DNA from: Pseudomonadota bacterium
Lineage (GTDB): Bacteria > Desulfobacterota > Desulfobulbia > Desulfobulbales > Desulfocapsaceae
Reading direction: 5' to 3'
Assembly: GCA_018821785.1 (NCBI GenBank)
Contig: JAHJLI010000131.1
Span: 45,769-109,768 of the forward strand
DNA length: 64,000 nucleotides
Part shown: one piece after another, positions 38,017 through 46,800 of the stretch
How the letters are laid out: every line of letters begins with the position of its first letter
Numbering within the stretch: position 1 is the first letter of the stretch
Notes under the pieces: model-generated
What the model was told of the DNA's origin: nothing
Seen by the model: only the letters and a program-made list of their open reading frames with translations
Databases searched by the model: none
Position numbers and translations under genes: made by a program

Positions 38017-38862
38017 TCAGTTTCCGAAAAACAGGAAGAGCATGCCGTTCAGGCATGACCAAGTGAGGATTAGACAGGTGCCGATGATACACCCCATGGC
38101 CATGACCCTGTGGCTGAAGGTCTCTTGCTTTTTTTCGCGATAACCAAGCAGATACGCAAGAAGTGCTCCAACCGCCATGCCGCCGCCGTGACCCCAATTA
38201 TTAATCCCCGGAACCAGGAAACCGAACAGGGCGATACCTACCGCCCAGCCGCCGATCTGGTTGAAGACATTCCTGCCGTAAACTCCCCCACGGTTTCTAC
38301 CGTAATAGAGGAGGGCACCGATCAAACTGCAGATCGCCGCCGAGGCACCGATTGTGAACGACACTCCGGCCAGGCTGGAGATCAGAAAACCTCCGGCGCC
38401 GCCTAGTGTATAGAGGATGATTGTTCTGTTGGTGCCAAATTCCTGGATCATCAGCGGTGCCAACTGGCGCAGGGCCAGCATGTTGAAGACCAGATGAAGC
38501 AGACCGCCGTGTAAAAAACCAGCTGACACCAGGGTCCACCAACGCTGCAAGTGAAATAGGGGCAGTGTTCCTGTCGAACCGAGGATTAGAAGGCTCTTGT
38601 TGGTTGGGGCTAGAAATTCGAAGGGATTAAAACCAGCAAGTCGCGGCTGTATGGCTATAGAAAGAATAAACATGATAACGTTGATGGTTATGAGGGCTGT
38701 CACCAGTCGATCAGTGCTTGATGCGCTAACTGCCAGGAAGATATTTTTCAGGCGTGAACCTGGATGTTTAAGCTGGCAGTAGGGACAGCGGTCGACCGAG
38801 CGGTTGATGAGTTTTCGGCAGCCGGGACACAGCTGTGATCCTGCGGTATTGTTTGCTGACAT
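38017..38862 (-). CDS. Rhomboid intramembrane serine protease with N-terminal zinc ribbon
   Basis: 281 aa. Residues 12-29 hold two CxxC pairs (C12/C15 and C26/C29) of a zinc ribbon on the cytoplasmic side. Six membrane helices follow with the rhomboid signs HGGLLHLVFNMLAL (HxxxHxxxN), nucleophile Ser in IGASAAICS and catalytic His in NWGHGGGMAVG. GASAA replaces the usual GASGA/GxSGx. Substrates are unknown. It is last in a minus-strand series cmoA-cmoB-SLOG-cupin-rhomboid, with a 33-bp gap to the cupin gene. Confidence 0.85.
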   Translation of the reverse strand: MSANNTAGSQLCPGCRKLINRSVDRCPYCQLKHPGSRLKNIFLAVSASSTDRLVTALITINVIMFILSIAIQPRLAGFNPFEFLAPTNKSLLILGSTGTLPLFHLQRWWTLVSAGFLHGGLLHLVFNMLALRQLAPLMIQEFGTNRTIILYTLGGAGGFLISSLAGVSFTIGASAAICSLIGALLYYGRNRGGVYGRNVFNQIGGWAVGIALFGFLVPGINNWGHGGGMAVGALLAYLLGYREKKQETFSHRVMAMGCIIGTCLILTWSCLNGMLFLFFGN

Positions 38863-38895
38863 GGTTCTCCGACCAGATGGTATGGGGTGTGTTGT

Positions 38896-39378
38896 CTATT
38901 TCTCCGTGGCTTCTTTGCTGGCCCGGATTTTTTTCTGCCGCTTCTTCAGTTCAGCATTACGTCTGGCGACATCGCTGTTGCCCTGATACCAGGTTGGAAT
39001 ATCATCATAGTCGGGAATCCCGTCATCGATCAGATAGCGCGAATTGGGATTTGCAGGATAGCCCTCCGCCACTCCTCCGGCACAGATCACAAGTAAGCCC
39101 TTTTCTCCAGCTTTCAAGGCGCGTCTTGCCTGGGGGGAAACTCGTACCGCATCGCCTCTCTCAATGGAAATAAGCTCGCTATTGACCTGGATAATACCGC
39201 TCCCTTCAATGACGATATATACCTCTTCCTGCTTTCGATGCCGATGGGTAAAGGTGTAGCCTTCATCCGACGGCAGATTGATCAGCCCGATGGCTACAGC
39301 TTGAAGCTCGAGTTGTCTCCTCGGACTCGTCAGCCATGGCAGGTTGGCAAAGTCAAAGTGGCATTTTGTGTAGTTCAT
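38896..39378 (-). CDS. Cupin-domain protein
   Basis: 160 aa from ATG 39378; a longer frame to 39495 is low-complexity and lacks support. Single cupin barrel about 20-105: GYTFTHRHRKQEEVYIVIEGSG gives the metal ligands H-x-H and E, and the second motif is degenerate (no clear His). The C-terminus is charged and lysine-rich. Cupins of this kind bind small ligands or act as isomerases or oxygenases; no specific function can be given. It lies 33 bp upstream of the rhomboid gene. Confidence 0.65.
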   Translation of the reverse strand: MNYTKCHFDFANLPWLTSPRRQLELQAVAIGLINLPSDEGYTFTHRHRKQEEVYIVIEGSGIIQVNSELISIERGDAVRVSPQARRALKAGEKGLLVICAGGVAEGYPANPNSRYLIDDGIPDYDDIPTWYQGNSDVARRNAELKKRQKKIRASKEATEK

Positions 39379-39534
39379 GTTGGCTCGAGAAAAGAGGGGG
39401 AAGGTAGCGCTATTGTCCTCGGTTTGGGGAAAGTTTGAATGTTGTTTTGATGAACCGCAACAATAGGGTGTTGCGCGTGCAAAGAAGAGAAACAAGCGGG
39501 GTGGCAGGATGTCACCCCGAAGAACTGATATTTA

Positions 39535-40083
39535 TTACTTTTCGGCGAAAGAATCCTCGAAAAGCTGGTTGATGGCTTCTCTTCCTGCATCGCTCAGATA
39601 CCTTGTGCCGCTGCCGACAAAGGTGTCATATTCAATACGCGGGCTATCTTCACGCCAGCCGTTTTTCCAGGTAAACCATTTCTTCTGCGGTTGATCGAAT
39701 ACATGCAGAGGACGATTAAACATCTTCGCCAGTTCAACCGCCCAACCCGTGCCGCCTTTAACCGAGCCATCCTCTTGAATGGCGCCGATAACAAACACCT
39801 GGTGGCCGCTGTTGACCATATGGAAAATGGTTTGCAAAACTTTGCGGATTTTTTCAGTTTCGTAGTAGGTGCGGTTAAGCATACGCGAGGCCAGTTCCAT
39901 GCTGATGTCACCCCGTTCGAGCTGTTCCTTGCTGAGAATACTGACATTTTGGTCGCGGGTGAGTTTGTGGCCGTCAAACGAAAAAATAACCTCGTTGATC
40001 CCAACTCTTTCCGCTGCTTCGCCGAACGTCGCCTCGGCACCTTTCAGGCCGCTGCTGTACAGGGTGTATTTTTTAAAATCCAT
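39535..40083 (-). CDS. SLOG-like nucleotide-binding protein, function unknown
   Basis: 182 aa. AAGGAG upstream supports ATG 40083. YSSGLKGAEATFGEAAERVG resembles the SGGxxGAD...A...G signature of SLOG/DprA/LOG-type Rossmann folds, and VFVIGAI ... VKGGTGWAVELAKMFNRPLHVFD looks like the second half of such a fold. SLOG domains bind or cut nucleotides and occur in DNA uptake, cytokinin-like and defence proteins. No partner effector is visible next to it, so this is a fold-level call only. Confidence 0.55.
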   Translation of the reverse strand: MDFKKYTLYSSGLKGAEATFGEAAERVGINEVIFSFDGHKLTRDQNVSILSKEQLERGDISMELASRMLNRTYYETEKIRKVLQTIFHMVNSGHQVFVIGAIQEDGSVKGGTGWAVELAKMFNRPLHVFDQPQKKWFTWKNGWREDSPRIEYDTFVGSGTRYLSDAGREAINQLFEDSFAEK

Positions 40084-40183
40084 TCTATGGCTCCTTGCTA
40101 GGTTAGAGAAAATAAGCGTTAAACCAGTGTAATCATAGTTGGTCGTAATGGCAACACTCGGCACCAAATTTCATGGTGGAGGA

Positions 40184-41146
40184 TCATGCTTTTTTCCGTC
40201 CTTTGACAAATATGCGCCAGGGCGCTGGATAGCCCTCGACGGTCAACCCTGGGTTCTCCGGGGCAATAAAATCATCATAGGACTCAAAGACCATCCAGTC
40301 GGTGCGCCGTTGTTCAGCTCCTGACATGGGATGACGGCAGAAAAGGCTGATATCGATGAAGCCGGCTTTTTTCATCCAGTTGCAGAGGCATGCCCCGGTC
40401 GGCACAAAATAAGTGCCGGGGACCTTGGCATAGGTATCGGTCGGAAAGAGTGCCATCGGATCGTCGCCGGGGATGGCCTGGGACTCGACAATAAGGGTTC
40501 CGTCCGGTTTTAGGGCACAAAGGATATCACGCAGAGTATCCACGGGAGAAGGACGATGATAGATGACTCCCATCAGGAACACCACATCGAAACAGGATTT
40601 GAAAAGGGAAAGATGCTCGACGCCGAGAAGATCGATGTCAAGGCCAGGGCATCCGGCCATGCCGTGCAGGGCCTTGAAACAATAATAGTGTTGTATCGAA
40701 GGTTCAAAGCCGAGAACCAGTTCCGGGAGAGCGGGGGCCATGCGAAACATGTAGTAGCCGTTGTTGCAGCCGATATCGGCAATGATTTTGCCGGAGAGGT
40801 CCGGCAGGGCCGGGCTGACTCTTTGCCATTTTTTTTCGCTGCGCCATTCGGCATCGATATCGATACCGAACACTGAAAACGGACCTTTACGCCAGGGCAT
40901 GAAGGCCTTGAGATGATTTCTGATGATGTGTCGGTCAAGATCGCTGATTTCCTCGCTGTCACCGATGATTACAGTGTCGCCGCTGCAGTCGACGTGGGCT
41001 GCTTGATACTGGGTGAGTTGCATGGCGGGCGTGCGGTAGCGGAGAAATCCCTTCTTGTCCTGGTTGGCCCAGGCAAGGCGTTTGCAGCGTTCCTTGACAA
41101 TGGCGTCGGTGTCCGCTGAAGCGGGGAGGTAGTCGAGATAATCCAT
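40184..41146 (-). CDS. cmoB: tRNA U34 carboxymethyltransferase CmoB
   Basis: 320 aa. Uses carboxy-SAM made by CmoA to turn 5-hydroxyuridine-34 of tRNA into 5-oxyacetyluridine, widening wobble decoding. Markers: MPWRKGPFSVFGIDIDAEWRS, SAM-site IADIGCNNGYYMFRM, GFEPSIQHYYCF, VFLMGVIYHRPSPVDTL and AKVPGTYFVPTGACL. It follows cmoA after 15 bp in the same operon. Confidence 0.95.
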   Translation of the reverse strand: MDYLDYLPASADTDAIVKERCKRLAWANQDKKGFLRYRTPAMQLTQYQAAHVDCSGDTVIIGDSEEISDLDRHIIRNHLKAFMPWRKGPFSVFGIDIDAEWRSEKKWQRVSPALPDLSGKIIADIGCNNGYYMFRMAPALPELVLGFEPSIQHYYCFKALHGMAGCPGLDIDLLGVEHLSLFKSCFDVVFLMGVIYHRPSPVDTLRDILCALKPDGTLIVESQAIPGDDPMALFPTDTYAKVPGTYFVPTGACLCNWMKKAGFIDISLFCRHPMSGAEQRRTDWMVFESYDDFIAPENPGLTVEGYPAPWRIFVKGRKKA

Positions 41147-41161
41147 GGATGGGTGAAAAGG

Positions 41162-41899
41162 TCAGACGGGTTTTACCGCCACGAAGGATGCGAAGTTGAA
41201 CCAGCGAAAATAGGTTTCGACTGAGGTAAAGCCCGCTTTTATTAGCATTGCCTTGTTTTCGTCAACCGAGAAGGGGATGAGAACGTTTTCCAGGGCTTCA
41301 CGCTTTTTAGCAATCTCCAGTTCAGAATAGCCGCGGGATTTTTTAAACTGGTGATATATGGCAATATATTCACGATTAAGCCGAGGATCATGGCTGATGA
41401 CCTTCTCACTGATTAAAAGAACTCCACCTGGCCGAAGGCTATCGTAGATACGGTTGAGAAAGTCCTGGCGCTGCAATGGCCGGATGAACTGCAGGGTGTA
41501 GTGGAGGATTACCCCGCCTGCGCCGGGATGGTCAAAGGTGGTGATGTCTTCAAAGGTGAAGGATATGCTCTTCTGTTTGCCATATAACTCCGCTTTCAGT
41601 CTGGCCTTGTCGAGCATCGGGCCCGAGTTGTCGAGGCCGATAAAATGAAGAGTTTTATGATCCAGCAGGCGGCAGAACAGCAAAAGACTGGCGCCGGTTG
41701 CACAGCCAAGGTCATAGACCTTGTCACCTGGCGAAAGAAAACTGTCTAGAATCTGGGCCGAGGCCGTTATCACCTCGCGGTAAAAGGGGATGGAGCGGTC
41801 GAGCATGTCGTCGAAGACCTCGACCACCCGTTCGTTAAAAACGAAGTCTTCCGGTACATAATCGACATTAAAAAGAGTATCTTTCGGGGAATCAACCAT
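41162..41899 (-). CDS. cmoA: Carboxy-S-adenosylmethionine synthase CmoA
   Basis: 245 aa. Converts SAM and prephenate to carboxy-SAM for CmoB. Markers: FNERVVEVFDDMLDRSIPFY, VYDLGCATGASLLLFC, GLDNSGPMLDKA and LQFIRPLQRQDFLNRIYDSL. Start ATG 41899, immediately beside a dispersed hairpin element (41911-41957). Confidence 0.95.
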   Translation of the reverse strand: MVDSPKDTLFNVDYVPEDFVFNERVVEVFDDMLDRSIPFYREVITASAQILDSFLSPGDKVYDLGCATGASLLLFCRLLDHKTLHFIGLDNSGPMLDKARLKAELYGKQKSISFTFEDITTFDHPGAGGVILHYTLQFIRPLQRQDFLNRIYDSLRPGGVLLISEKVISHDPRLNREYIAIYHQFKKSRGYSELEIAKKREALENVLIPFSVDENKAMLIKAGFTSVETYFRWFNFASFVAVKPV

Positions 41900-41910
41900 T
41901 GTCTTTTAAC

Positions 41911-41957
41911 AACGAATTTCGTTAAGGTACTTATCCCGTTTACCCGGGTAAGAGGGG
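41911..41957 (+). repeat. Dispersed hairpin element, copy 4
   Basis: AACGAATTTCGTTAAGGTACTTATCCC..., with the palindrome AACGAA-T-TTCGTT (41911-41923), then CCCGTTTACCCGGG hairpin-forming sequence. Its head is identical over 23 bp to the copy at 46801-46894. Confidence 0.75.
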
Positions 41958-42200
41958 CCACTATACCATCAATGGGGGCCATGGAAAACAGAAAACCATC
42001 GGCCGGTCTCGCGCTGCAGGGCTTATGAACATTTGTATAAGCCAGGTCACGGTAGCCTCGCCGGAAAAAAATGGTCTTGCCTTGTATCCCCTCAGCCGGT
42101 ATAAACCAAGAGCCTGCGAATAGCAGGTTTATTCTTGCGGTCTTGCGGATCGGTAAAACTTCTCCGATCCTTCAGAGAAAAGGTTTAACAGGTTGTTTCC
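41958..42200. other. Intergenic region between cmoA and the biotinyl-domain gene
   Basis: The whole gap 41900-42200 is 301 bp. Besides the dispersed element it has a hairpin CCTGC-GAATA-GCAGG (42113-42127). A 15-codon frame at about 41980-42030 has no ribosome site and is not called. Confidence 0.35.
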
Positions 42201-42857
42201 ATGTCTAACGAATTGGATTTCGAAGAATTACTGAGTACATATAAGTCCGACCCCTTTGGCTATGTGGATATATTCTCGGTTCATACCGGGAGGGTATCGT
42301 TTAAGGTGGGAGTAAATCAGCAAGTGGCCTCTGCCAGTGGTGAATGGCTGCAGGTTCCCGGATCGGCACTCTACGAGATCAATAGGGAGAGGAATCCGCG
42401 GATTGTCAATGCACCGGTCGCTGGGATCGTCGCACACATCAACACCGAACTGGATGGCCAATTCGTCGAGGCCGGTGTGAAACTCATGACTATCAAACAC
42501 CCGCTGAAAAAGAAGGAAATCATTGAAAACATACTCAGGGATGTTTTGTCTCTATTTCAGGCCCCGGAATCGGCAAAATACTTCTTTGCCATGGATATCC
42601 AGTCGAGGATTGATAAAAAGGGGGCGAGGGAGGTGACCATCGAACCTGGTGAGGAGATTCTCACCATGTCTCTTATGAAACGGGACACTCCGGTATATTA
42701 CAATGGGGAACGAGGGGTTATTCATTCAATTTATTTCAAGCCGGGGGTATCTGTAGGCCAGGGAGAACCGCTTTTTGGGGTGTGTGCTCTGGAAAAACTG
42801 CCGCTGATCCAGAAGATTATCACCCGGGTCAAAGCGGAATGGGATAGCGAGCACTGA
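42201..42857 (+). CDS. Biotinyl/lipoyl-domain protein with atypical SLMK acceptor motif
   Basis: 218 aa, cytoplasmic. It has two half-lipoyl patterns: residues 69-100 (NAPVAGIVAHINTEL ... GQFVEAGVKLM) and 148-196 (EPGEEILTMSLMKRDTPVYY ... FKPGVSVGQGEPLFGV). The second aligns with biotin carrier domains, with S-L-M-K160-R-D-T-P-V in place of E-A-M-K-M-x-T-P-V, so Lys160 is the candidate modified residue. The biotin ligase gene follows after 27 bp. I recognise no named family. It could be an unusual carrier, a regulator of the ligase, or a domain no longer modified. Confidence 0.6.
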   Translation: MSNELDFEELLSTYKSDPFGYVDIFSVHTGRVSFKVGVNQQVASASGEWLQVPGSALYEINRERNPRIVNAPVAGIVAHINTELDGQFVEAGVKLMTIKHPLKKKEIIENILRDVLSLFQAPESAKYFFAMDIQSRIDKKGAREVTIEPGEEILTMSLMKRDTPVYYNGERGVIHSIYFKPGVSVGQGEPLFGVCALEKLPLIQKIITRVKAEWDSEH

Positions 42858-42884
42858 AACCCTTTTCGCGCCACACAAGTCAAC

Positions 42885-43805
42885 ATGGCTGACAATAAAC
42901 CAACTCCCGAGGCAGTGGTGCAGCGACTGCGCCGCGAGCTTTCGTTGCAACATGCCGGTGTAGAGTACGACCTGACTGAGATAGTCCGGCGCGGCGCTTT
43001 TGTCGGTTCGAGCATAGAAAGTCACGACCAGCTGCCACGGGCAATGGATCATGCCCGCAGCCTGATTGCCGCATGCGCCGGCACTGGACGGTCGATGGTT
43101 AGCGGCACCGTTATCCTCGCCGATGAAATGAGCCGGTGCAAGGGGCGATTTGCCCGCTCATGGCATGCACCGCGGGGCGGAGTCTGGGGATGTATGGTTT
43201 TTGCCAACACCCTGCTTCCCCAGTGGCGCAGTTTCATTCCCCTGGCCGCAGGGGTTGCTTGTTGCGATGCGGTGAACGAGATATTTGGGGTAGCGAGTTC
43301 TGTGCGCTGGGTCAACGACGTTCTGGTTGAGGGCAAAAAACTTGCCGGATTTTTAGTGGAGAGCTACACTGAACCTGTTCATAGGGAGGAGTTTGCCCTG
43401 GTCGGTTTCGGCATAAACATCAACAACACCTCCTTTCCCGCAGAGCTGAAAGCAACCGCAACAAGTATTGCTCAGATTCTCGGCCGGAGTATGGATCTTG
43501 CCGAGTTCACAACTGCCTTTCTCGCAAAGCTGGCCCTTAACTTCGGCATACTCCTCTATGAAGAGGCTCGTGACCTGAGAGGCGATGGTTTCTCAGGCAG
43601 GCAAGGACTCCACCTTCTTCTCGATCGATGGCTGCGTCTTTCCGATACCCTTGGAAAACGCGTAATTTTCGGTTTCGATGTTATGAACGTGCCGCAATAC
43701 GAGGCAGAAGTAATTGGTTTAGACCGAAGTGGCGGTCTTATCCTACGCCTTGCCGATGGCTCAGTGAAAACCGAATACAGTGGAGAAATACGATACCTTG
43801 GATAA
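42885..43805 (+). CDS. Biotin--protein ligase, divergent
   Basis: 306 aa, without the N-terminal winged helix of regulatory BirA. Catalytic domain about 60-230: VILADEMSRCKGRFARSWHA aligns with the biotinyl-AMP loop, but the canonical GRGRxGR reads CKGRFAR. RWVNDVLVEGKKLAGFLVE keeps the KWPNDI...KxxGIL region with the ATP/biotin-site Lys, and GFGININNTSFP is the GxGxNxN motif. The C-terminal SH3-like domain (GKRVIFGFDVMNVPQYEAEV) is present. It should biotinylate the carboxyltransferase (Lys598) and perhaps its upstream neighbour. Confidence 0.78.
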   Translation: MADNKPTPEAVVQRLRRELSLQHAGVEYDLTEIVRRGAFVGSSIESHDQLPRAMDHARSLIAACAGTGRSMVSGTVILADEMSRCKGRFARSWHAPRGGVWGCMVFANTLLPQWRSFIPLAAGVACCDAVNEIFGVASSVRWVNDVLVEGKKLAGFLVESYTEPVHREEFALVGFGININNTSFPAELKATATSIAQILGRSMDLAEFTTAFLAKLALNFGILLYEEARDLRGDGFSGRQGLHLLLDRWLRLSDTLGKRVIFGFDVMNVPQYEAEVIGLDRSGGLILRLADGSVKTEYSGEIRYLG

Positions 43806-43926
43806 GGTTATTCTTGTTTGAAGTGCCCCCTTGTTCGTAGTAATGGGTGTCATTTGCGCCTGCCGTTTCTTTTGTTTTGGTCGGGCTCTTCTCTTGGAAT
43901 TTGGCGTATTCGTTTTGCTGACTGAG

Positions 43927-44676
43927 CTAGCCTTTGCCGCACACCTTCATTATCTTCCACGAAATGATATCCCTTTGAAACAGGTGTCTGCCGTAAGAAT
44001 GCAGGATTGTAAGTGCTTCTTGGAGGATGGTTCCGGAAATCTTTAGACGGTGCAGTCGCTCAAGCGGCAGGTCCTGGGCCGAACGAAGAATTTTTATGGT
44101 CCCATGCGAAAGAGATATTCCCTCGGTTGAACTGTTGACGCAGCCTGAACAGATGATTCTGCCACGGCTAGGGTCAAAGCTGTATTTTTTTTGAGGAATG
44201 ACTTGAATTGCACATTTGCCGCATGTCTCGAGATCCGGTCGGTACCCAACATACTCAAAGAAGCGGATAAGAAAGAGGGCGAGAATGGCTCTTGGCTGCT
44301 GGAGCAGATCGAGCTTATGCAGGGACCAGAGGCTGAGATGAAATATCCGCTCGTCCGGTTCGTCTTCCCGTATGCCAACGAGAAGGAATTCCCTGATAAC
44401 CGAGGCAACGGCGTAGAGTTCCAGGTCCTTACGGATGTTGAGAAAACTCGTATGAAGGTCGGCCTCCGCAAGGAAGGAGAGGCTTTTGCCTGCTTTTCTT
44501 GTGCAGACAACATGAAGAAAACTGAAGAGTTCCAGCTTGTTGACGAAACGTCGCAGGCTTTTTTTTGCCCCTTTGGCGATGGCCGTGATTCTCCCCACCT
44601 CCAGACTAAACAGAGTGACGATTACATCAGACTCTCCATGATCGTTGCAGTCCAGGACGATGGCATCTGTTTCCAT
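43927..44676 (-). CDS. recO: DNA repair protein RecO
   Basis: 249 aa. N-terminal OB fold (DAIVLDCNDHGESDVIVTLFS, GRITAIAKGAKKSLRRF), central helical domain, and a four-Cys zinc site (CGKC ... CSGC). RecO loads RecA onto SSB-coated single-stranded DNA with RecR. It is 16 bp downstream of the RodZ-like gene, in the surA-rodZ-recO series. Confidence 0.92.
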   Translation of the reverse strand: METDAIVLDCNDHGESDVIVTLFSLEVGRITAIAKGAKKSLRRFVNKLELFSFLHVVCTRKAGKSLSFLAEADLHTSFLNIRKDLELYAVASVIREFLLVGIREDEPDERIFHLSLWSLHKLDLLQQPRAILALFLIRFFEYVGYRPDLETCGKCAIQVIPQKKYSFDPSRGRIICSGCVNSSTEGISLSHGTIKILRSAQDLPLERLHRLKISGTILQEALTILHSYGRHLFQRDIISWKIMKVCGKG

Positions 44677-44692
44677 GGTGCCTTAGACAGGG

Positions 44693-45604
44693 CTATCTCA
44701 GGAGGTATTCGGGAATTGTTAAGGTGATGTGATTTTTATCGGGCTTGGGCAATTCGAGCGGGATTTGGTTAAGGGAGATTTTCGTTCTTGTGTTAACCGG
44801 AAGAGTTATTGTGAGCTTTTCAACAGCACGCCAGCTCACCTGTTCACCCTCCTGAAAGGTCATAGTGCGTAGGGGAGTATCATCAATTGTCAAAGAAATC
44901 ATTGTTTCTTCCTGGAATACCGCATTGACATGGTATTTGGTGATTCCCGAGGAAGGGAGGTTTCCAAGCCGCTCATCAGGCTGGGTGGTGGCTGCTGTTG
45001 CCGTAGAGGGGCTTGAAAGACTCATTAGGTCGGTGGGATGTGCCGGTGTTGTTTTTCGGCTTTGGGCCAAAGCAAAAATCGATTGCAGCACAACTGGTTG
45101 GCTGCCCTGGCTTTTTACTTGCTCAACCTGCTGGATAGCATCGAAACTGCGCAATTTGATGCTGAGGTATGAGGCTGGGTTCCAGGAAAAATACCAGCAT
45201 AGAAAAGCACCAAACGAGAGCAGAAGCAAGAGCACGAAACCGAAATATGCAAAGGGCAATGAGCTCGGGCGGTCAGCAAGATTTTTCATGTTCTCCGCGA
45301 GTCTGTTGGGCGGAGGGGTTTTGTAGGGTGTTTCCTTTGGCAGGATTTTTCGCTCCTGCGCGTAAAGTGTTAGTATTTCTTTGGGGTCAAGAGCGAGGTG
45401 TCTGGCGTAGAGAGTGTAGAACCCTCTGGTAAATACTTCCGCCGGTAGTGCCGCAAAATTACCATCTTCAATAGCCTGGAGATTCTTTGGTGATATTCTT
45501 GTTCCTTCGGCGACGGACTCTATGTCAAGGCCCTGTTTGATTCGAGTTTCACGGAGCAGTTCTCCGAGAGGTAAGGTGACCATGTCATTGGAATGAGGTG
45601 GCAT
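44693..45604 (-). CDS. RodZ-like helix-turn-helix membrane protein
   Basis: 303 aa. HTH_25 domain at about 10-75 (LGELLRETRIKQGLDIESVA, IEDGNFAALPAEVFTRGFYTLYAR), a Pro-rich linker, one membrane helix about 117-138, then a periplasmic region ending in a DUF4115-type beta domain (about 215-303). RodZ links MreB to the envelope and shapes the cell. No clear ribosome site precedes ATG 45604 or ATG 45583. It may share a transcript with recO. Confidence 0.82.
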   Translation of the reverse strand: MPPHSNDMVTLPLGELLRETRIKQGLDIESVAEGTRISPKNLQAIEDGNFAALPAEVFTRGFYTLYARHLALDPKEILTLYAQERKILPKETPYKTPPPNRLAENMKNLADRPSSLPFAYFGFVLLLLLSFGAFLCWYFSWNPASYLSIKLRSFDAIQQVEQVKSQGSQPVVLQSIFALAQSRKTTPAHPTDLMSLSSPSTATAATTQPDERLGNLPSSGITKYHVNAVFQEETMISLTIDDTPLRTMTFQEGEQVSWRAVEKLTITLPVNTRTKISLNQIPLELPKPDKNHITLTIPEYLLR

Positions 45605-45680
45605 AATTAATTTTTAAAAATAAAATGGTTAGTCACTCGTCACGTAGAAAGAATATTTGTGCGTTATTTGCAAAAACTAT

Positions 45681-45756
45681 CTCGTTAAATGACTTAAATC
45701 CCTCTCAAGGGGAGACTGAAAAGAGTACCCTGCAAAGGGTATCATAAAAGGTGCCG
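45681..45756 (+). repeat. Dispersed hairpin element, copy 5
   Basis: CTCGTTAAATGACTTAAATCCC head, hairpin 1 TCCC...GGGGA, then GACTGAAAAG, hairpin 2 TACCC-TGCAAA-GGGTA and TCATAAAA. It aligns along its length with the copy at 46801-46894 but on the opposite strand, so the two flank surA as inverted copies. Confidence 0.7.
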
Positions 45757-45771
45757 TTTTTTAAGTTGAGG

Positions 45772-46791
45772 TTATAGCTTTTGGATATAAGCGCTCTCTT
45801 TAAGTTTTTTCACCCAATCAGAATAAGCTGCTTTTAGTTTTTCTTCATAGAGTTTTTCCCTTATCTCATCCTTCGCCTTTTCATAAGAGGAGGATGCAGT
45901 AACTGATTCGTCTTTTGCCGACAGCAGCTTGAAAAATTGGTAACCATCAGATGTTTCAATTATTTTACTTAACTCTCCAGGTTGTAAAGCGGCAATGGCT
46001 GTTCGCATTGACGGGGCCAAATCATCGAGATTGAGAATGCCCAGATCGCCGCCATCAATGGCCGAGGGTAAGTCGGATAATTCTTTTGCAGTGGCCTTGA
46101 AATCCTGACCTTCATTCACCAACTCAAGGGCACGGTCAGCTCGTTTTTTAGCCTCGGCTTTTTCTTCTTGTTTTTTTTCCGGTTCGGTAACCTCTGGGTT
46201 CCACTGGAATCCCATCTGCAGGAGGTAGAGATTGCCCTTTTCTGTTTTGGCGGTATGCTGTTCATTGTAATAATTGCGAATCATTTCATCAGTGACGACT
46301 ATTTTGGCGCGAACATCAAGGCTGACGATCTTACTTTGCAGAACCTGATCGCGAAGCTGTTTTTTTAAGGTTTCCTCGGTCATACCCGAACGTTCAAGTT
46401 TTTTTCTGAACTCTGTAGGGTTGAGGGCCATTCGGTTACGCGTGCTGTCTAAGGCGGCGGCAAGTTCTTCGTCGGTCACGGTAATGTTGGTCAATTTTGC
46501 CCGCTGATTAATAAGGCGGCGATCAATTAGTCCATTGAGGGTGGCTTCCCGGGCTTCAGCCATGGAGTTGGCTAATGCCTGGCCGGATGACTCTTTGGCC
46601 AAGGTTTGAAATATCCTTTCGGTTTCTTCTTCTACTTCAGAGAGAGTTATAACCTCATCGTTGACAACGGCCACAACTTTATCGACAAGTTCGGCTCCTC
46701 CAGCAGATGGCAGAAAAATACCTAGGAGAAAGAATGCCAGAATCTTGCTGAGGCATTTCTTAGTGGAATAAATCGCAATAAAACGTTTCAT
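45772..46791 (-). CDS. surA: SurA-like periplasmic chaperone / peptidyl-prolyl isomerase
   Basis: 339 aa from ATG 46791 (TAGGA upstream); a longer frame to 46842 would run into the dispersed element. Signal peptide about 1-33 (ending SAGG/AELVD). SurA N-terminal domain follows (VDKVVAVVNDEVITLSEVEE, LIDRRLINQRAKLTNITVTD), then one parvulin-type PpiC domain about 195-300 (GDLGILNLDDLAPSMRTAI, LQPGELSKIIETSDGYQFFK). E. coli SurA has two parvulin domains; the single-domain form is common in Deltaproteobacteria. It helps outer-membrane proteins fold. It is flanked by inverted copies of the dispersed element. Confidence 0.85.
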   Translation of the reverse strand: MKRFIAIYSTKKCLSKILAFFLLGIFLPSAGGAELVDKVVAVVNDEVITLSEVEEETERIFQTLAKESSGQALANSMAEAREATLNGLIDRRLINQRAKLTNITVTDEELAAALDSTRNRMALNPTEFRKKLERSGMTEETLKKQLRDQVLQSKIVSLDVRAKIVVTDEMIRNYYNEQHTAKTEKGNLYLLQMGFQWNPEVTEPEKKQEEKAEAKKRADRALELVNEGQDFKATAKELSDLPSAIDGGDLGILNLDDLAPSMRTAIAALQPGELSKIIETSDGYQFFKLLSAKDESVTASSSYEKAKDEIREKLYEEKLKAAYSDWVKKLKESAYIQKL

Positions 46792-46800
46792 AAATATCCT

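Noticed and set aside
41980..42030. 15-codon frame after the dispersed element at 41911
   Set aside because: No ribosome site, no similarity to anything recognised, and the length is expected by chance.
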